Positions 51,086 to 62,660 are shown, numbered from the stretch's first letter. The stretch: DNA of 64,000 bases from Macrophomina tecta (GCA_024180945.1 JAKSGN010000026.1:124001-188000), one strand, 5' to 3'. The notes: generated by a model from the sequence alone, not told the origin. Translations and numbers: made by a program.

Positions 51086-52918
51086 ACGTGTTTCACCACT
51101 CACCCGGCCACACCAGTCATCCGGCCACCCTACCAACACCAAAACGCTTCTTTGTACAATTATTCCACCACAACGCCTTGAATTCAATCGAAATTTCTAT
51201 CTAACTACTCCTTGATTACTAGGACATCGGCGGATTGTGTGACCTTGTAAATGGCAATTGCTATACGTCGGCGGCGCACGTTGTCGTATAGCCGTCGCCT
51301 CCTATTAATCAGCCTCTTCCTCCCTATTTTCTATCCCGTGAACTAAGAACTGCCCCTACTGAGCCTATAAAGCACCTCCCTGTATAATATACCTTCGGCG
51401 GTATTACTACTTTTGTTTTCGCCGTTAATTAGCTATACGAAGCTCCGAATTCTCCTTTATAAGTATTATAGCTAAATTTATCGCTATCTAACATCCCTTT
51501 ATAAGTTAACTAAATACTTAGCTCGTCGGGCTCTGAGATTGGCGCTAGATAAGATCCCGTATAAGCCGAGCCTACTTCTCTAGCTAAGCTAAAGTATAAG
51601 GTATTTCTAACGTCTATTAAGGTGCTTGTCCGTTCGCCGTAGCTGGTGGAGAGGGTGTTTTAGTAACGGTAAGCGACGATAAGACGCGTTATAGGTTATA
51701 CGGTATAAGCCCTGTGGCTTAAAATCCACTTCTAATATTTTAGCCCGTAAAGACTAATAGGCGCACCTTCGAGTATATTACGAGAAAGTCGTCTTTGTTA
51801 ATATAGTGGATTCCTTAGCGGACGCTTTCCTAAACCTCCTAACCGTACGAGCGCTTAAGGGGGGAGAAGCAGCTTATATTAAGCGGCTAAAGAAGATGCG
51901 ATATATACGTAGATATATAGAGCGTGACGATATTATTTACTATATAGTATTAGTTAAATTCGGGCGTTGCGTGGCTGCTGTGGCTATTAAGGATAAAGAG
52001 ACGGTAGGCTCCCTTCGTATAAGACTCTATGTGCGTATTAAAGTGCTTAATCCATTTAAATCCAAGCTGGTCTGTCGTCTAGCCATTACTACTTATAGTA
52101 ATTACCCAGTTAGCCGGTAGTTCTCGATACTAGTTTAACTAGTGCACCTTCCCTGCTAGGATAATAAACGGCGGAATCGCCTAGCCGGACGCGTTGATGC
52201 CCTCGATTACCGTTATCTACTTACGGTTTCCTAGTTGCATAGCAGTTGCTCGACCGGTCGTATTAGAGCTTATAACGACCTTAGATATCGTAATTATACT
52301 TATTATAAATCCTATCTCGTTAAAATTGTAGAAGTCGTCGTCGAGAATACTGTACGACTAACGCGTCTCTTAAACACGCGTAAACTACGCGTTAATCGTG
52401 TCTGGATCCTCGCATTTGGCGCGTTATAAATAGAACTTTCGATTCTATTTTATTTTAAGCTCGGGCTGGTTGTTAATAAACCGAGATATCCAGTTCTTAC
52501 CGACTGGTTAAGGTGGAGGATTATGGCCGCGCGCTACGAGTAAACAGTCTGCCATCCTTCGTATATTAATGACCTGGGGAGGGAATCCTCGCCGATTAAG
52601 GCTTAGAATCTACTTAACTAAAGCCTTCTCTTCGGACGGCTGTAGCTTTCGTTTTTACGAATTAGACACGCTTCGTGGGGCTATTCTATTGAGATGATCT
52701 TAGAGAGTAGTTTGAGGTATATCGTACGATGTTGCAGCCTTGCGAATGCTCGAAATTCGATTGTTTTGAACAGCCTGCTTAGTAAGAAGTAGTCTGCCCT
52801 CTTTCTGGTGTGATTCTTGGTTCTGTGTTGATGTTATTGCTGATTTTCACGAGGGCGCGTTTTGGTGTTGGTGGGGTGGCCGGATGACTGGTGTGGCCGG
52901 GTGAGTGGTGAAACACGT
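51086..52918 (-). mobile_element. pogo-D, 1833 bp, RIP-degraded; TA target duplication
   Basis: Inverted termini over 60 bp long are nearly perfect (ACGTGTTTCACCACTCACCC at 51086 and its complement ending at 52918) with TA at 51084-51085 and 52919-52920. Each terminus holds CCGGCCAC twice. The interior is TA-rich and has no usable frame. On the minus strand near 52130-52215 traces of the pogo transposase core (NRG-HQRV-type remnants of VTVIQGIN..WAIPPFII) remain. Against pogo-A the changes are mostly CA to TA and TG to TA (CCA to CTA, TCA to TTA, TGG to TAG), the signature of RIP. Confidence 0.88.
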
Positions 52919-53199
52919 TACGCCATATATGAGTTGAACTTCGCCAGAGGGGCAACGACCGGGAAGTACCGGAAAGCGAATATCCGTAACTTTAAGAAGA
53001 TTTCCACTTATTGCCGTTGATAAGCGGCAAGCGCCAAAACTAACGCAACCACTTATTCCGGAACGTCTTTATGGTATTTCCGCTAATTATCCTCCCTTTC
53101 ACAGATCTATATAAGAGCAAAGTACAGTGTGTCCAGCACATATATACATCCGCAATTAACTTTACGCCGACACCTAAAGCCTTCCGGACTCCTGAACTA

Positions 53200-53465
53200 A
53201 GAGGAAAAAAAAAAGTGTCGAATTTGTGTGGGCCTTAGGCCCGAACTCGGTGAGGTCAGAAGAGAGAATCGAATTTCTGCCTGTGTACTTCTGCCTGAAG
53301 GAGAATCAGTGACCTTAAATACATGACTCTGAAACTGTATAACCGAGGAATTGAGAACATCCGAGGAAAAGTGGAAGATCCGAGGTGTAGGGGATACCGA
53401 GGAAGGAATCAATGTAGAGCCTCAGGAAGCAATGATAAGTGTTGCCTAAAAAACAAGGGGATTCT
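53200..53465. repeat. Diverged LTR-like remnant
   Basis: Words ATAACCGAGGA, GATCCGAGG and AAGTGTTGCCTAAA occur here in the same order as in the solo LTR at 58915-59153. This suggests an old relative lying just upstream of the NmrA-like gene. Ends could not be fixed. Confidence 0.4.
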
Positions 53466-53482
53466 GGTTGACAAAAAGAATA

Positions 53483-54415
53483 ATGCCTTCAAACACGAAA
53501 CCAATTCCCAAGAGCGTTCTCATTTTTGGCGCTTCCGCCCACATCGGCCGTCCCCTCGCACAATTCCTCAACCGCGAAGCCCCTTCGGTCAAACTACGGC
53601 TTGCAACCAGCAATCCTTCCAAAATAGAAAGCCTTTACAAGTCCTTTCCCGCCGCTGAGGTTGTCATCGCTAGCTACTACGATGTTGATTCCTTGAAAGC
53701 CGCCGTCGATGGCATCGAGGGTGTCTTTGTCGTTTCTCCTCCAGGCACAAACGAAGACAAAGCCATGTCTAACCTCGTTACCACTTTAAAAGCGTCCGGT
53801 TCGGCAATACACATCCTCAAGTTGCTCGGAATGCAGCCCGAGGCGAACATTCGTCGTTTTCCCAAGGTTATTCGCCAGAACGAATTCAGTTTACCGATGC
53901 AGTGCATCCGAGCGAAGCAGATACTAGATGAGAGCGACCTTCCTGTTACATACCTTAACAGCGGCGCCACATTCATGGATAATTTCTTCTGGATGAAGCG
54001 CGCCCTTAAAGAGGAGCATAAGCTTATCTGGCCGGAGCGCTTGATTCCATTTATTGATCCAAGAGACATTTCCGAGGTTGCGGGCAGGCTTTTACTGTCG
54101 AATAACCAAAGACACATTGGTCAATTTCACACGATGAACAATGGCAACGATCTGCTCAGGTTTTCTGATGTGGCAGAGATTATGACAGAAGTGTGGGGTG
54201 TGAAAATTACGTACGAGTCGAGCAGGGAGGCGTTCTTAGAGGAGTATTGTCAGCGGCTAGGTCCTGTTGCTCAACGCCTCTTGGATTTTTTCGATTATGA
54301 AGAGCAGAATGAGGTTGTCTGGGCACCAAATAAGTTTGTTGAGTTAACAATTGGACGGAAGCCGATCACTGTGCGAGAGTGGCTCCTAGAGCACAAAGAC
54401 GCTTTGCTTAATTAG
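53483..54415 (+). CDS. NmrA-like NAD(P)-binding protein, 310 aa
   Basis: Atypical short-chain dehydrogenase fold of the NmrA/HSCARG type, which bind NAD(P) as redox sensors or reduce small substrates. The first ATG is at 53483. The Rossmann motif is VLIFGASAHIG near residues 13-23, followed by a second strand with basic residues (LRLATSNPSK) and DVDSLKAAVDGIEGVFVVSPPG, then QCIRAKQILDESDLPVTYLNSGATFMDNF, the substrate-side segment typical of the family, and IDPRDISEVAGRLL. There is no Tyr-x3-Lys catalytic pair in the usual place, as expected for NmrA-like proteins. Single exon, intact. Solo LTR remnants flank it on both sides. Confidence 0.88.
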   Translation: MPSNTKPIPKSVLIFGASAHIGRPLAQFLNREAPSVKLRLATSNPSKIESLYKSFPAAEVVIASYYDVDSLKAAVDGIEGVFVVSPPGTNEDKAMSNLVTTLKASGSAIHILKLLGMQPEANIRRFPKVIRQNEFSLPMQCIRAKQILDESDLPVTYLNSGATFMDNFFWMKRALKEEHKLIWPERLIPFIDPRDISEVAGRLLLSNNQRHIGQFHTMNNGNDLLRFSDVAEIMTEVWGVKITYESSREAFLEEYCQRLGPVAQRLLDFFDYEEQNEVVWAPNKFVELTIGRKPITVREWLLEHKDALLN

Positions 54416-54585
54416 CACCATGGTTGCAATTCTAAGCTAGCTGGCTCATAATTATTTAACGGTGTATTCGTGTCATCAGACCCGATTCATGAAAGCGATA
54501 TATTTGGTGCAGCTGCCTCTTACCAAGAAGATAAGCTAGCTCTTGGACTGCGATCCCTTATAGCTTACAATGATGAAGATGATTT

Positions 54586-54731
54586 TGTTGGAATATGGCT
54601 ATACACGAGCGCACAGATGCATCCCAAAGTAGTTAGCCTTAGTTTCTGAGGATAAGAGGCGACTCCTGAGCCTCTCCCTCCTAATTCATGCCACTTATCA
54701 TCTGGTGATTGCGACCCCATCCAATCCAACA
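54586..54731 (+). repeat. Solo LTR, 146 bp
   Basis: Starts TGTTGGAATATGGC and ends CCAATCCAACA. Shares GATAAGAGGC and TCATGCCA with the 21409/40218 family but is more diverged. Flanks GATTT and GGTCG do not match. Confidence 0.7.
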
Positions 54732-57139
54732 GGTCGGTTTAGAAAAGTGACAGTTGCGCTTTTGGTGTGGCTCCGTGATCAGTTCTCTCTTGGCCATTTT
54801 CCGGGGTTCAGCGATCCCCCGCGAAAGTTGTGCCGCTTCTCACCTCCCGCTCCTCGTGCAGCTTTCATGTGCATTTCACGTGTGTTGGCCCTGCTACATT
54901 ATGAGGCTCGGCTGCTCACTTCCAGCCTCATATTTGTGTGTCACCGCTTTTATCATCTCGACGTAGATTGAGAAGACCTCGCCCGCCAATATAGTGTATA
55001 AACCTATCGACTTGGAGATGGCTGTGTTCTATGGGATATTGAACTTCACACACGCATCACGTCATGTACGACTGGCCAGGGGACACTCTCCTGTATATAT
55101 AGCCTCTCTTGAACTCCGGTAGCTGACACGTGAGGACGCCTGTGCAAGACAGAGCTCAAGATCCTTCGCTGTAGGCTGGCTGGGCTGTAGGGGCGAAGAG
55201 AGCGGACAGGATGCAAAGCTGGCACGACTCTCGGTGTTTTCGCTTGGTGTTCTCTTCTTTTTTCCCCGCATGCCTCATGGGACAATGTACTCCGTGCATC
55301 TGCATGCAACCTTCCTCTATGTCAGTTGAGGGCCAGTAGATCGCTGCGTGTGTCTGCCCGCGCCGCAGGGTTTGCGTCGCTTCCGGCGAGGACGCGGAAG
55401 CTCAATCCAGTCCCGCCAGGCCGGTCACTTCAAGCGAAGCAAATAACGGCGGTACTGACGGAAAAAGGAACACGATAGTTACTTGCTGTGCCTCAGGCCA
55501 AGGAGCGATAACGAAGCATTCTATGAATCAGCCCGATTTGCCTGGCTGCGGGGCCCGCGAAAGGAGAAACGGGCCATGCACGGGCCAGCAAGCAGTACGT
55601 GGAGCGTCAGCTGCTTATTTTCACCTCGCCTGAGGGAAATAACGGTACAGCACGTGCGCGGTGATCTGTAAATCCGATATCCGCTGCGCCGCTGTGGAGC
55701 ATGTAACCATAGAGTGCCCTGGCTACTCCATTAGCTCTCCCGCCTCCCTGATGCGCACGCAGCCTCCGGGCTCACAATCTTTTCTTTCCACTTCCTTCAC
55801 CTTCTCAGGGATCTTTCCCAGGGATGATGGATCAGCCTTTCATCTCGATTCTGTTGCCTGGTCTTCGCTCGGGGCAATGGAATGAGCCCATCGGAGGTAA
55901 GCAAGACGTACCCTAGCCACCAAGTGTAGAGAGTGGGGTAAGGGGCGAGGAGGCTGCTTTTGGAGGGTTCCTCTGCAGGCGGGAATGGCTGTGTAGCAAT
56001 GACCCCCTTATCGAGCAGGAGCTGCAACGAAGATGAGATCAAGTGGATGTCTAGTGCTTCTGGAGATCTTTGAAGAATCGCAGGTCAAGATAGGAGAGCG
56101 CATGGAAAAACGGAGAAGTAGATGACCGCGTTCGTGAAGGCGAACCGGACCTCGCAGTAGCAGATCAACGCGAGTTATGCAAGCTATCTTCAGAATATGC
56201 CCCCGGCGCCGCCAACCAGGATACACCAAGCCATTGAAGGAACTGACTGGCCGGCCGTAGAAATGAATGGGTGGAAAGGGAAAAAGCTGCTGATATGAGA
56301 ACAATCAGGCCCTGTAGCTAATGGTCTCTCGGTGCTTGCTGCTCAGCCATCAGAGTGACGGGCAACACTCGGGATAGCACTCTTGATAAAATTAGGAGGC
56401 AAGATGGTCAAGGAAATAGGGTAAGGATTACTTTTGTGTTCTACTGACTTTAGGGGCTTTCCTTTTGCCCTTTATTCTCGCTAGATGACTATGTGAGCCG
56501 TACTACTGTTTGGGGTTTTGGGAGGAAGGAAATTTTCGTGTGCTTGAGAAATATTCTATAGTGCATCTTTCCCTATAGCCCACGAAGGCCGAAGGGGTGT
56601 ATGAATGGTCGTCATCATCTTCCTCTCTCACCCTCTCTGTGGAGATGCGTCCGTAATAGTCCGAAGGTGCTCTGATCCAGGTGAATCAGTGGCTCGAGAG
56701 TTCAGAACTCACTGCAGGCTGGATGGGAATACAGAAAGGCTTCTTGAAGGGCGCAGAGCTGACTGCCGCGTTGCGCGCATGATAGGCAAGTACTGCTCAA
56801 CTCTCAACAAGCGCGTGTCCGAGTTGCAAAGACCGCCCGCAAACATCTATGGCCCAAGCTTTGCCTGATGCACCACGTGGTCATGACTCAGTCCCAATTT
56901 CATTTTAGATGCCGCTTCATGGCCCGGGCATTGGGACCTTGCCTCAGCTGCGGCGCAGCATTGCCGAAATACCGAATGTCGTACTCAGCCATGCGTATGG
57001 AAAGACACATGGTGCTTCCCCTGTTGTCCCACCAGCCTTTATCTGCGAAGATGGTAGATTCTGAAGGCCCTCCCGTACATCGTCGTTTCCGCCGTTCTAA
57101 CCTTTAATCCGGTACCAGCATCTCTACCATCCTCTGACC
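54732..57139. other. Intergenic, 2.4 kb, no supported gene
   Basis: Several frames under 100 codons on both strands, none convincing. A 5'-truncated LINE-C 3' end lies at about 56566-56620 (GGCCGAAGGGGTGTATGAAT). The last 250 bp before 57140 are the presumed leader of the next gene. Confidence 0.45.
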
Positions 57140-58099
57140 ATGGTGACTAGAAACTTTCCACAAGGCCAACATCATTCTCCACGTGCCACCATTTTCCCAC
57201 AGCTCGATGGGCCACTCCGTGGGGTTGATGAGATATATTCTAAAATTTGCAAGAGAGTCGAGAGAATCCAACCGCAAATACTCCCTAATCCTAAGCACAG
57301 ATGGGTAGCAGTTCCGCGTGACACGAAGTCATTGAACTTGGACAATTTGTCAACATTGGCCAAGGAGAGTAATCAATTCTTCTGGTTTACGGCCCATGGA
57401 GATGATACCGTTACCGACATCTCTAACCGCTACAAAGCACGGTGTTCACAGGATTTAACGCGAGACCTCTGGGCACCTCATCTGCCCGACGGGAAGCCAC
57501 TTGCAAAACTTTGTCCTAAGTAAGTAAGCATCTCTATTGCCTTTGCGCTCAGATGTTTGACGATCGGCAGAGCTGAGAACACTATAATTCTCCTCGACTT
57601 GGGAAACTTATCTTTCCTGCCCGAATGGATGGATCAAGATGAACGAGAATCTGACGGTAGCTCCACAGAGGTGTATGGCAGCAGCAATAACGCGAGCTCC
57701 ACCTCATCGTCCAGAGGAAGCGGCCTGCACGTATACACAGAAGATAAAAACAGTCACGTCGTAGCAGTACGATCCACAAAGATCATCCACAAACGGAACG
57801 GGCGGCGTACCGCGTCTGAGCATTCTGTAGACGGACAACCTAGATACTCTCTAAGAAGTACTACGAAATTTCCCCGGAAACGTAAGTGGTAGTCTCTCCC
57901 ATGAGTTTGGTAATACAACAAAGTAACCTGTCGTTATCGCTGTTTTCCAGGTAGCTTCGAAATCAGGTCACACCTGCCGAAGAAACTAGCCTCACTTCGA
58001 CCAGCGATATCAAAGGCGACACGAGTCTCACTACGGCTCGCGGAGAAACGAAAGGCGCTGAGTAACCGAAGGAAGGTTGAAGGGAAGCGCAAGGATTAG
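57140..58099 (+). CDS. Hypothetical basic protein, 279 aa, three exons
   Basis: Exons 57140-57519, 57571-57881 and 57951-58099; introns of 51 and 69 bp with GTAAGT donors and GGCAG or TTCCAG acceptors. The joined frame is 280 codons including the stop and each junction restores it. Start context ACCATGG. The first half is globular (GVDEIYSKICKRVERIQPQIL; KESNQFFWFTAHGDDTVTDI). The middle is Ser-rich and disordered. The last 80 residues are strongly basic (KFPRKR, HLPKKLASLRP, EKRKALSNRRKVEGKRKD), suggesting a nuclear or nucleic-acid-binding protein. I do not recognise a family; splicing symmetry is the main reason to believe the gene. Confidence 0.75.
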
Positions 58100-58591
58100 T
58101 GTGCGAATTTACTAAACATTTTTCCTCACATGAAGTGGCTGGAATGACGCAGATATAAGGTGTTTTGACAATTTATTCTTCTTGGTGGACTATGAGGTTT
58201 GAGCGTAAGAAGAGTTTATGCGACATACGATGTGTATAGATTATATGGAAGAGAAACAAGCTCAACAATGGCAAACCATGTGTGTCTCGCTCTCCGGCAC
58301 ATGGCACGTCACATAAGGTCTCAGGCGTGGACTTTGCGTGGTAGCGAGGGGCTGCTAGGTCTTGCACCGAGTTGTCTTGGTTGGCAGCGCAAAATACTTG
58401 AACAGTATTAATTTCCAACGAAGTTTTTGCTCCATCGTCTAGTCTTCCTAATTGACGTACTCGTGCTCAGACCGAACGATATGTCCGGTATCTCAAGGAC
58501 TGGAAGGCGATCTCGATTGGCCTGCCTCAGTGATCCCTTCTGATGAATTTGCCCTCAGAGCAGATCAATGTGCATCTACTCACTCATTTGA
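58100..58591. other. Gap without gene
   Basis: 3' flank of the three-exon gene and sequence up to the solo LTR; nothing recognised. Confidence 0.4.
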
Positions 58592-58730
58592 TGTCAAAAA
58601 CGTTAAGCGTTACAGGACTATCCGTGGTTACCTAGCCCAACACTGTAGTATAAAGGGGATATTCGTTTACCACTCGTTACGCTCTTCAGTGGCATCACCA
58701 ATCCACTCTCTATTCATCAGAAGCCCAACA
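58592..58730 (+). repeat. Solo LTR of the Copia element family, 139 bp
   Basis: Starts TGTCAAAAACGTTAAGCG and ends AGAAGCCCAACA; very similar to the Copia 3' LTR at 47589-47725. Flanks TTTGA and TTTTC do not match. Confidence 0.8.
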
Positions 58731-58914
58731 TTTTCAAAATTTCCAATAACAGGTATCGGGACCATATGAGCGTTGGAGACAGATGTTGCAGAGTCTCGGA
58801 GCAACTTACTGCCTAGTATACCCCGCTTCTCCGCCGTCGTCATTCCCTTCGACGCACAAGCCCGGTTAGTGCACAACAGCAGAACAGCCAGGACGCTTAA
58901 GAGTCGTGCGATTA

Positions 58915-59153
58915 TGTTGGATTTTAGAGTGAAGAGTAGTGAGGTCAGAAAGAGAGTAGATTCTGCCTGTCTCCTAAGAGGGAGGCCGGTAGGCTTGCTT
59001 ATATACATGAGTGATAGCTACATAACCGAGGATACTAAAGATCCGAGGGAGAGTGTCGATGCGGGGTTGGACATCAAAAAGTGTTGTTGCCTAAAGGATA
59101 GAATATTCGAGATTAATGAGATGCCTGAGGTAGTAAGGCAAGAAAGTCTGACA
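58915..59153 (-). repeat. Solo LTR, 239 bp, TSD GATTA
   Basis: On the plus strand starts TGTTGGATTTTAG and ends AAAGTCTGACA, flanked by GATTA at 58910-58914 and 59154-59158. It is the reverse of the family at 22100-22324. Confidence 0.92.
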
Positions 59154-59332
59154 GATTACTAGTCATTTATGAGTCCCTTGAATGGACAGACTTTCGACTT
59201 TGCCTTCACCTATTTGCGAAAAGTGATGTGAGAGGACGGTACTGGCAAAAGATATCTTATCTGTACTTAAACTGTCACACTAAACTTATAGCACAAAAGT
59301 AGAAAGATGCGTAAGTAATAAGCTCTCTCTGA

Positions 59333-59740
59333 TTTTGCATACAACACCTGATCAGATCCCCAGTATCTAGAAATACAAACGTCGAGCTCCAAGTCTCCAC
59401 ATCCGAAGGAATTCACTCCGACCAGGAAGGCCACCAAACAAGGCAGTCTGAACGTCTCTGTCCAGCCAGACAAGGGGCCTCTGAAGTCAAGCAATTTCTT
59501 ACAAGCGTGGAGACATCTATCAAGGCATTGGAAGAGGAGCGAGACCCAAGAGTGTTATTACCGGGCATAGAATGGCTATTTAAGGAATATTCTAAAAGGT
59601 TACGGAGCCTGCGAAAGGAGATGGAGAAGTCTCAGGAATTTGAGGTGTTAAATGACTTCGTAGAGATCCATGATCGCTGCGAGATAGCGCTTATGGATAT
59701 CCTGGAGCTAAAGAGAGAACTGCCATCCTTTAGTGAATAG
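59333..59740 (+). CDS. Possible last exon of an unrecognised protein
   Basis: A frame open from 59333 to the TAG at 59738-59740 has no ATG near its start but contains a plausible acceptor (CCCCAG near 59362). It encodes a charged, helical protein (FLTSVETSIKALEEERDPRVL; EYSKRLRSLRKEMEKSQEFEVLNDFVEIHDRCEIALMDILELKREL) that looks like coiled coil. Upstream exons could not be found; the solo LTR ending at 59153 may have displaced them. Low confidence. Confidence 0.35.
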   Translation, partial: FCIQHLIRSPVSRNTNVELQVSTSEGIHSDQEGHQTRQSERLCPARQGASEVKQFLTSVETSIKALEEERDPRVLLPGIEWLFKEYSKRLRSLRKEMEKSQEFEVLNDFVEIHDRCEIALMDILELKRELPSFSE

Positions 59741-60379
59741 AATAGTTCAACTCTTTGACACTCTCTACAGATCAACATCATTTGTTACAGCGGGAGCACC
59801 TACACTACGGAATAGATGTAGGGTGATGGTGCAAAAAAGAAAGCAGTACGCAGAATTCCCAGTCCTGCGCCGCGAAAAACAACCATCTTACAGCAAGAGA
59901 AATTTCTTGGAATTGAACCATACAACCGTCCGCAATTGCTCTGCAAGGCGTACCAAGCCGCTCTACAGGCCATCTGCGGTCGCCCAATAGCGGGTTGTTC
60001 GCCATGGTGGTCACCAACGAGCAAGCGAATACTCTCCAATGCCGAGGTTGAATACGTAGGCTGGCTAACTACGGCGTCCACCAACAAAGTCTCCTCGCTG
60101 GTAGTGGTTTCATTAGGATGGAGGATGCCATGCTAACGCAATACTCACCGAAGGCATGGTGTGACAAGCGGAGATGCTCTCGTGCGAGCTCTACGATCGA
60201 ACGTGTAAATTTCAGCAGCGTTTCCCGTTCCTTCACCCGGAAAACATCAGCCAGAGGCGAGCAGCAACTGACGCAAGCATCAAAGCAGACAGCTTCACCC
60301 ACTGACAGACGACGACACAACCGTCAACGACCCGGCAGATTGCCCAACCAGGAAGCGCGGGTCACACACTGAACCCGAA

Positions 60380-60900
60380 GACACCATACTGAGGGGAGAG
60401 CGGCAAGAATAGATCGACAGATTGACCAGAGCAAACCAGCAGCTCCGTAAGCATGCGCTGGCCATGTCGGGCAGACAAGCGACGAACGCTCAGCAGCCAA
60501 ACATACGGTCACTAGCAACGAAAGCACGATGCTCGATGACTAAAGACAGACGGCTCTTCAGCTTGCAGAACAACGTCATGAGATCCAGGGCCAGGGTAAT
60601 AGCACCCCTATTGCAGAACCGACATGCGCACAAGTGTGACATCGTCAGCATGCCGCACGGCTCGCTGCTCTCACCAATACTGTACCCTTACTACAAGGCC
60701 GACCTCCTCGTGATGTATGCAGTACAGAGAGTCATGGCAATCGGGTACACCGACTGGGGAGGGAGGAGGAGTGGTTCGAGCATCGATTTACGTTGACGTG
60801 TTGCTGTGTCTTTGGATTCCGAGGTTGGAACCAAGGTGCCATCTGGTCTTGTGCTGCGTGAAGGCACGCTCGAACCTACATGCTGATGATCCTTGGCGAC
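60380..60900 (+). pseudogene. Decayed LINE reverse-transcriptase fragment
   Basis: Across several frames with many stops, traces of RT survive: SMPHGSLLSPILYPYYKADLL corresponds to the PQGSPLSPIL box, and IGYTDWGG follows where the catalytic YIDD box belongs. About 0.5 kb. Probably LINE-B type, judging from the RNase H piece nearby. Not functional. Confidence 0.6.
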
Positions 60901-61179
60901 TATGAGGCGGACGATTTTCTCAGGAGACTGGTCGGAGCGGCTGTGCTAGGGCGGCGCAAAGTGCAGAACTTAAAAGCGAAGATCTGCGTGGTGTGCGCTT
61001 CCAATCGGCGGTGGTTTCAACTCTGGGGGCAATGAACCGATTAAGTCCGGTCCCGTGTTCCCGGAGCTTTACGATCGAGGGCATCTTTGCATTTTCCCTC
61101 CCATATGGATAGAATCCATTGGAACTCATGAACACGCGTTGTTGCTAAAAGCTTGTTTGCGCCACGATGATCGCTTCAA

Positions 61180-61460
61180 TCGCTGTCGACCGGAACTGCT
61201 CGATCATCCGTGAAACGGCCACCTTTCACTTGCCATGCGTCATCTCCGCTCCTGCAAGCTCTAGCGCTATTGACAAGCCTTCGCGCTTCCCAGAAAATAC
61301 CATCGTCAACTTTGTTGTGCCCCTGTACTTCATGCGTCTCGCCTTGGTGGTCGAAGCTGCAGCAGCGTCCACATCACCACCCAGCGCGCTTCCATCTGTG
61401 TTACCTTTCGTGGTATACCTCAGTAAAGAGGCTCGCTGCCACATCAACACTTTTCTACAT
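61180..61460 (-). pseudogene. Decayed LINE RNase H fragment
   Basis: Minus-strand frame with TDGSALGGDVDAAAAS, RRMKYRGTTKLTMVFSGKREGL and SIALELAGAEMTHGK, matching the first half of the LINE-B RNase H (TDGSAIDGHVGAAA and ALELAGIETAHGK at 28.6-28.8 kb). It is opposite in strand to the RT fragment at 60.4-60.9 kb, so the old copy has been inverted. Confidence 0.75.
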
Positions 61461-61555
61461 TCGTATCATATAATAATCCGGCATGGCGCTTCTGCTGGAT
61501 GCTAAGCAAGGAAACCAGGAGGGTAAAGGTTACTGCCAAAATGTGAGGTCTTGCA

Positions 61556-61612
61556 ACAAAAAAAAAAAAAAAGAAAAAGAAAGAAAGAAAGAAAAGAAAG
61601 GAAAGAAAGGGT
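61556..61612 (+). repeat. A/AAAG microsatellite
   Basis: A run of about 14 A followed by GAAA/AAAG repeats. Simple sequence only. Confidence 0.9.
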
Positions 61613-61874
61613 GAGGTCGTGTAATAGTAAGAACTATGCAGTAAAGTGAGCCTTCCGTAAGAAAGTAAGGGCTTGTAGAAAGAAACGGTCTGAGAAAAGG
61701 TAAGGGTCGTACGAGAGGAGTGTGCCCTCTTGGCAACTTTCCGGGGTTCCCCACGAACGTAACACCATCCATCGACTCTTGCTTCTCGTGCAAATCATGT
61801 AGGTCGACGGTGGTGAATCCACCGACTGTCCTGTGAGGTATAAGATTATCGTGGAACGGGATGCCACCTATGGC

Positions 61875-62004
61875 GCGCCTAATCTACTTAAGTTGCTTGA
61901 GTACGGTGAAGCCCGTTAAACAGCATGCGTTTGAGGCGCGCGCCTAATCTACTTAGGTTGCTTGAGTACAGTGAAGCCCGTTACACAGCATGCGTTTGAG
62001 GCGA
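61875..62004 (+). repeat. 65-bp tandem duplication, two units
   Basis: Units 61875-61939 and 61940-62004 share CGCCTAATCTACTTA, TTGCTTGAGTAC, GTGAAGCCCGTTA and CAGCATGCGTTTGAGG in order, with about three substitutions. No gene overlaps. Confidence 0.85.
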
Positions 62005-62660
62005 TACCGTTTGGATTCTAGCGACACTGAAAAGACAAGGAGGCAACAACGATAAGTTATATAAGGGATAAATATAAGAATTCATTTAAATTATTCGGAG
62101 CTGCTGTCTAGATACCGCCTACCAAGGCAAGAGGGTTCAGGAATGGAAACAGAACACCCTGTGCAACACGTGACTAGGTTCCTGGTGTGGGCAAAGCAAA
62201 GTGCACAAACTCAAGCCTACAGCCGCCACAGATCATGGAATATACACTTGTATAGACGAAGTAGATTATTTTCCGTAGTGTCAAACTGCAGCTGGAGAGG
62301 GGGTACAATGATGGATTGAAGGACAGCAGGCCCTCTGAAGAGGCTGGGCATGAGAGGCCATATGTACAGGAGAGTGCTCCCTGATCGGCTTTTTATAGCG
62401 TGATGTGTGTGAGAAGCTTATCATCTCGTGAAACACATCCATCTCCAGGTACAACAAGACCCAATATATTCAACATTGCTGTAAAGCTCAACACGGAGCC
62501 GGTCATCATGACCGAAAGTCTTCCGCGTATGTAGCCACTCCTTCCAGCAGCCCTCTCCCCGCCGCCCCCAGATCGTCAGCAATTCTTCGGCCTATTATTA
62601 TAAATCCCTAGGTCAAAACACAAGCTTCAAGCTGCAAGCACGTAGAGCTACCGCGGCTAT
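62005..62660. other. Gap without gene
   Basis: 3' flank of the minus-strand gene at 62661; no supported feature. Confidence 0.4.

Noticed and set aside
51806..52429. Plus-strand frames of 104 and 64 codons
   Set aside because: They are antisense shadows of the RIP-damaged pogo-D transposase.
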